Under the pieces are notes generated by a model. It had not been told where the DNA came from. It searched no databases and was given only the letters and a program-made list of their open reading frames with translations. Positions 14,065-17,226 of a DNA stretch of 17,226 bases are shown here, piece after piece; the first letter of the stretch is position 1; each line of letters starts with the position of its first letter. This stretch comes from CAYRTD01 sp964426915 (lineage in GTDB: Bacteria; Bacteroidota; Bacteroidia; Bacteroidales; GCA-2748055), in assembly GCA_964426915.1 (NCBI GenBank), contig CAYRTD010000089.1:1-17226 (forward strand), written 5' to 3'. The translations under genes were made by a program, and so were the position numbers.

Positions 14065-15093
14065 TTATTTTACTACCTCTACCTTTTGCCCATCCCGTAG
14101 CCATGCATTTCCATTGGTGATTACTTTATCTCCCTCCTCTAACCCGGAACTAATTACGATCCCTTTTTCAGTAATCTCTCCTACCAGAATCTCAGTTCTG
14201 ACTGCCTTCCCGTTTTTCAGGACAAACACAACACCCTCATTCCCTGCTGCCTCTACAAGTCCACCGAGGGGAAGAAACAATAACTGCTTCCTGGCCGGAT
14301 AGATCTTTGCCTGTCCAATCAACCCGGTCACCAGTCTGTCCGGAAGATCCGAAAGTTTTAATTCAACTTCGTATGTCCCGGACATAAGACTGGCAACAGT
14401 TGCAATCTCGTAAACCAAGGCAGAATAAGTTTTTCCAGGATATGCATCAAAGGAAATACTGGCAGAATCACCTTTTGAAATTCTGACGATATCCTTGTCA
14501 GCCAGATTGACTTTCAATATCCAGTCTGCTTCTGTGGAAGCGAAAATAATTACCGGGTGGCCGGATCCAACAATTTCATTGCTTTCTTTAAGTTTTTTAA
14601 GAATTTTTCCGGCTGTAGGTGCTCTTATTTCAGAATTCTCCCTGTGAAATTCAGCAATCCTGAAATTCGACTGAGCCATTTCAAGTGCAGTGTTTGCATT
14701 CTCATACTGCTCCAGAGTTATCACAGTATCCCGGTAAAGATTCTCAGCCCTTCTGAAGTCGCGTTTCGCCTTATCATAAGCAAGCGAAGCCTGCTTAAGT
14801 CTTGATTCGGTTTCAGTCATATCAAGTTTGACCAGAAGATCATTTTTGCTAACAATATCTCCTTCCGAAATATAAAAGCGGCTTATGATACCTCCTGTAA
14901 TGAAACTCAGATTTGACTGGGTTTTTGATGAAAGCGTACCAACACTATAAACAGGTATGGAAATACTATCCTTCTTTATTGCGATAGCATTCACGTTTGG
15001 ATAAATATTTGAGTTAGCGGTATCTTCTTTTTCATTCGCTGAGCAGGAGGTAAGAAGTAGGGCTATCACTCCTGTTACAAAAATAAAACGCAT
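14065..15093 (-). CDS. RND efflux membrane fusion (periplasmic adaptor) lipoprotein
   Basis: This 342-residue HlyD/AcrA-type adaptor begins with a lipoprotein signal (GVIALLLTSC, lipobox LTSC, Cys17), so it should be anchored by lipid. A barrel-sandwich/lipoyl half (SFITGGIISRFYISEGDIV, about 63-91) is followed by an alpha-helical hairpin with coiled-coil character (about 93-152). The second lipoyl half (IRAPTAGKILKKL, about 157-185), a beta-barrel strand region (190-265) and a membrane-proximal domain ending in WLRDGQKVEVVK come next. It joins the pump to the outer-membrane channel. It starts 14 nt after the tolC-like gene. The helical hairpin is short, as in adaptors of many Bacteroidota pumps. 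Confidence 0.93.
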   Translation of the reverse strand: MRFIFVTGVIALLLTSCSANEKEDTANSNIYPNVNAIAIKKDSISIPVYSVGTLSSKTQSNLSFITGGIISRFYISEGDIVSKNDLLVKLDMTETESRLKQASLAYDKAKRDFRRAENLYRDTVITLEQYENANTALEMAQSNFRIAEFHRENSEIRAPTAGKILKKLKESNEIVGSGHPVIIFASTEADWILKVNLADKDIVRISKGDSASISFDAYPGKTYSALVYEIATVASLMSGTYEVELKLSDLPDRLVTGLIGQAKIYPARKQLLFLPLGGLVEAAGNEGVVFVLKNGKAVRTEILVGEITEKGIVISSGLEEGDKVITNGNAWLRDGQKVEVVK

Positions 15094-15107
15094 AGTTAAC
15101 TGTTTTT

Positions 15108-16475
15108 TTATTCATCCATATTATATAAACCGGCAGCTTTTTCAAATGCTGCATATTTTATCAGAGCATCATAAGTATTTATGATTACATTTTGTTTCGC
15201 TACCGTCATATTATTTCTTGCATCAATAAACTCAAGCAGTGAAGCCTGGTTTTGCGAGTATTTTTTATTGATCATACGGAAAATTTCAGAGGCTGTAGCT
15301 GCATTATCTTTGGAAGCCTCAAGTTTACGCCTTGCAGAAAAAAAGTCATGCCAACTGCTCATCACTTCCAAACGTATCAGGTTTTCAGCCTCTTCGATCT
15401 TGAAATCCACTTTTTCCTCCATGATCTTCGCCTCCGTAACCTCAGATTTTTCCTGCATTCCTTTGAAAATATCCCATTTCAGGATCAGTGATGCTATAAC
15501 AAAATCATCATCCTCTGTAAAACTGTATTCTTTACCCTGAAAGCCATAGTCAACAACAGCAAATATTTCCGGATATCGTTTTGCCCGGTTTCTACCAAGA
15601 TTATTGCCAGCCAGTCTGGAATAATGTTCAAGTTCCGCCAGCTCCTCTCTGCCGGAAATAGCTTTTTGCATGTAATTCTGCAGATCGGCGGGGATTTCCG
15701 GAATTTCATTTACAGAAGGTACTATCGCTTCATCCAGATCCCGGTTGAGAAGAAAGTTAAAATACGCTTCCGATGTCTGTCGGCCTCCCTGTGCTGCAGC
15801 AATATTTTCTTCCAGGCGGGAAATTTCCGATTCCGACCTGAGAATAACGTCCCTTGTAACCATACCGTTTTCAAAAAGCTTCATATTTACCCGTAGATTT
15901 TCATTTAGAACAGGTCTGGTGGTTTCCAGTAAATGAAGCAACTCAACGGCTTTCATATAATTATAATAAGCCTGTCTGATCTCAAAAACCAATGAGCGCT
16001 TATAGCTCTGCATATTGGAATATTTGATATCCAGAGTATTCTGATTTATTTTTTTATTAAAAAAAATATCTGTATTCAAAAGAGGTTGGACAAGCCTGAC
16101 CTTGGTTTCATGTTCGGTAGCACGAAGAAAAGGAAACTCCTCATTTTCAATTTGAGGGAATTCATCACTCATGGTTAGCATGTTTAGAGTCGAGTAAACA
16201 GGATTCAGGAGGTCACCTACCGGAAATTCAATTATCCGTCCTCCATCAGCAACTGAATAGCGCGCATTCAGACTGATATCCGGATAAAAAAGGCCTTTAG
16301 CCTGTTTCAGTTTCATGCCGGCTTCTTTCCAGTCGGAATGCTTTTGCTTCAGATTAAGGTTATTTTCGACCCCCATGCGGATGTACTCCTCAATAACATC
16401 ATCATTAGGCGATTGCGAAAACAATAATGATCCGGAAAAGAAAAAGAACACTAAAATATGTAGGATATATCTCAT
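15108..16475 (-). CDS. TolC-family outer-membrane efflux channel
   Basis: This 455-residue outer-membrane factor has a signal peptide (about residues 1-20, FFFFSGSLLFSQS) and then two structurally repeated TolC halves. The long helical stretches lie at about 25-60, 165-235 and 270-300, and again at 360-445. They frame barrel strands such as YPDISLNARYSV (residues 64-75) and RYPEIFAVVDYGF, whose equivalence reflects the internal duplication. No lipobox is present. It provides the exit duct for the pump encoded downstream. The ATG at 16475 lies 22 nt after the tetR stop, consistent with translation from the same transcript. The length is normal for this family. Confidence 0.92.
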   Translation of the reverse strand: MRYILHILVFFFFSGSLLFSQSPNDDVIEEYIRMGVENNLNLKQKHSDWKEAGMKLKQAKGLFYPDISLNARYSVADGGRIIEFPVGDLLNPVYSTLNMLTMSDEFPQIENEEFPFLRATEHETKVRLVQPLLNTDIFFNKKINQNTLDIKYSNMQSYKRSLVFEIRQAYYNYMKAVELLHLLETTRPVLNENLRVNMKLFENGMVTRDVILRSESEISRLEENIAAAQGGRQTSEAYFNFLLNRDLDEAIVPSVNEIPEIPADLQNYMQKAISGREELAELEHYSRLAGNNLGRNRAKRYPEIFAVVDYGFQGKEYSFTEDDDFVIASLILKWDIFKGMQEKSEVTEAKIMEEKVDFKIEEAENLIRLEVMSSWHDFFSARRKLEASKDNAATASEIFRMINKKYSQNQASLLEFIDARNNMTVAKQNVIINTYDALIKYAAFEKAAGLYNMDE

Positions 16476-16497
16476 TTCAGGTATTTTTCTGCAGCTC

Positions 16498-17136
16498 TCA
16501 GAATGTATTTTTTACACCATTCATTAATATCTCAAAATTAGTCTGTAGGATTTTCTTCCTGTCAACATTAAAAATATCATAAATCTCATGATTGTATTGC
16601 TGAACAATAAGCAATCCCATAATATTCGACCATAGTGTCGTAGCGGTATCCTTAACCGGCAGGTCATTTCTAAGGCTTCCGTCTTCCATGCCCGCTTCAA
16701 CAAGGTCAATAATGAGCCGGAAAGGAGAATTTTGGAGAAAATAGTCTTCTATTTTTTTCTTAGATATCCCAAGTTTCCGGATATCCAGGTTCTGAAAAAA
16801 TAGAAACAAATTGAAAAAATCTTTCTCTTTTTGGGAAAAATCGATGAAAGCCCAGCCAATATTTAACAGATTTTCAAGTCCGGTCAGACTTTTATCCACT
16901 GCCCTGGCCAATTTTTCATACAATAAATCTGCACCCCTAAGAGATACTTCATACTGAATATCTTCTTTACTATTAAAATATAAATACAAAGTGCCTTTAG
17001 CCAGTTCTGCCTCTCTTGCAATATCATCCATGGTAGAATCAATAAGACCCTTTGAAAAAAATACTTTTTGAGCAGAATCAATGATCAGTTGTTTTCTCTG
17101 CTCCTTTTCTCTTTCTTTTCTTTCTTTTATTCCCAT
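16498..17136 (-). CDS. TetR/AcrR-family transcriptional regulator of the efflux operon
   Basis: This 212-residue regulator has a basic N-terminal extension and then the TetR DNA-binding domain (residues 15-62). The helix-turn-helix is STMDDIAREAELAKGTLYLY and the conserved closing motif is YFNSKEDI. The remainder (about 65-212) is the variable ligand-binding helical domain, rich in phenylalanine (DFFNLFLFFQNL), as expected for a hydrophobic-ligand sensor. It is the promoter-proximal gene of the tolC-adaptor-pump operon and lies on the same strand. A palindrome at 17146-17162 just upstream is a likely operator, predicting autorepression released when an efflux substrate binds. The inducer is unknown. 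Confidence 0.92.
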   Translation of the reverse strand: MGIKERKEREKEQRKQLIIDSAQKVFFSKGLIDSTMDDIAREAELAKGTLYLYFNSKEDIQYEVSLRGADLLYEKLARAVDKSLTGLENLLNIGWAFIDFSQKEKDFFNLFLFFQNLDIRKLGISKKKIEDYFLQNSPFRLIIDLVEAGMEDGSLRNDLPVKDTATTLWSNIMGLLIVQQYNHEIYDIFNVDRKKILQTNFEILMNGVKNTF

Positions 17137-17145
17137 GGTTTTGTT

Positions 17146-17162
17146 AATGACTGATGGTCATT
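17146..17162 (-). promoter_or_regulatory. Predicted TetR operator palindrome
   Basis: AATGAC (17146-17151) and GTCATT (17157-17162) form a perfect 6-bp inverted repeat with a 5-nt spacer, 17 bp in all and a usual size for a TetR operator. It lies between the -7 box (17169-17176) and the tetR start codon (17134-17136), overlapping the expected transcription start. A bound repressor there would block initiation. Binding is inferred from position and symmetry. Confidence 0.6.
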
Positions 17163-17168
17163 TTTTGA

Positions 17169-17200
17169 CAAATGTAATATTTTTTTTATGATGAGTCAAG
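17169..17200 (-). promoter_or_regulatory. Bacteroidota-type promoter of the efflux operon
   Basis: Read on the minus strand, TACATTTG (17169-17176) matches the -7 consensus TAnnTTTG exactly. CTTG (17197-17200) lies 20 bp upstream and matches three of four bases of the TTTG -33 box. The spacing is optimal for the primary sigma factor of this phylum. The expected start near 17162 gives a leader of about 25 nt before the tetR ATG. Confidence 0.65.
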
Positions 17201-17226
17201 GAGGGGGGAAGGGGGGAATGGGGAGT
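17201..17226 (+). repeat. G-tract at the window end
   Basis: G-runs at 17203-17208, 17211-17216 and 17220-17223 sit just upstream of the efflux promoter. AGGGGGGAAG (17202-17211) also occurs at 5041-5050 and AGGGGGGAATG (17210-17220) at 5005-5015, so this belongs to the same repeat family as the tract that precedes the GATCGGT array. It is cut by the window edge. Confidence 0.5.

Noticed and set aside
11069..14302. Plus-strand open frames of 60-120 codons opposite the pump and adaptor genes
   Set aside because: They are antisense shadows with no start-site context or family features, while the minus-strand genes are full length with clear motifs.

Overview
The window reads as chromosome of a Bacteroidota bacterium, probably of a Bacteroidales/Marinilabiliales-like or similar environmental lineage. 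The evidence is low-GC coding sequence, two families largely confined to this phylum (DUF4924 and the DUF3078 outer-membrane protein), an RprX/RprY-like two-component pair, few Shine-Dalgarno sequences, and at least one promoter that fits the Bacteroidota consensus (TTG, about 20 bp, TAnnTTTG). There are thirteen intact protein genes. I found no rRNA, tRNA, CRISPR array or transposase gene.

Layout. Positions 1-406 are non-coding and packed with short repeats: GATCGGT heptamers, two hairpins and a pyrimidine-rich array of 7-bp units. Positions 407-3404 (+) form a likely operon: sensor kinase, OmpR-type regulator, Hsp15-like S4 RNA-binding protein and a DUF4924 protein. Positions 3472-4350 (-) encode a DUF3078 outer-membrane protein. 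Positions 4558-4971 (-) encode a DCC-family thiol oxidoreductase, and 5272-5784 (-) a flavin reductase-like protein. A 300-bp gap between these two holds G-tracts and a 121-bp GATCGGT array. Positions 5812-6493 are intergenic and hold a 155-bp palindromic element. Positions 6494-10990 (+) carry a bile acid:sodium symporter-family transporter, a PlsC-type acyltransferase, a short-chain dehydrogenase and a two-domain VOC protein. Positions 11011-17136 (-) form a complete tripartite RND efflux operon: tetR, tolC-like, membrane fusion lipoprotein, RND pump. The end of the window (17200-17226) is again G-rich.

How the genes work together. The efflux operon is self-contained. Its TetR regulator is the first gene, and an AATGAC-N5-GTCATT palindrome lies just downstream of a good Bacteroidota -7 box, which predicts autorepression and coordinate control of the pump. 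The two-component system and the two genes behind it are spaced 7 and 5 nt apart, so signalling and an RNA/ribosome-related protein are probably co-expressed. The 6494-10990 group looks like membrane and lipid or small-molecule metabolism, but its substrate is unknown.

The most unusual content is non-coding. Two unrelated tandem repeats share a 7-bp period, one of them keeping perfect register over 15 units. A separate element combines two palindromic ends with a GC-rich central hairpin. No new protein-coding system is evident; the genes belong to known families.
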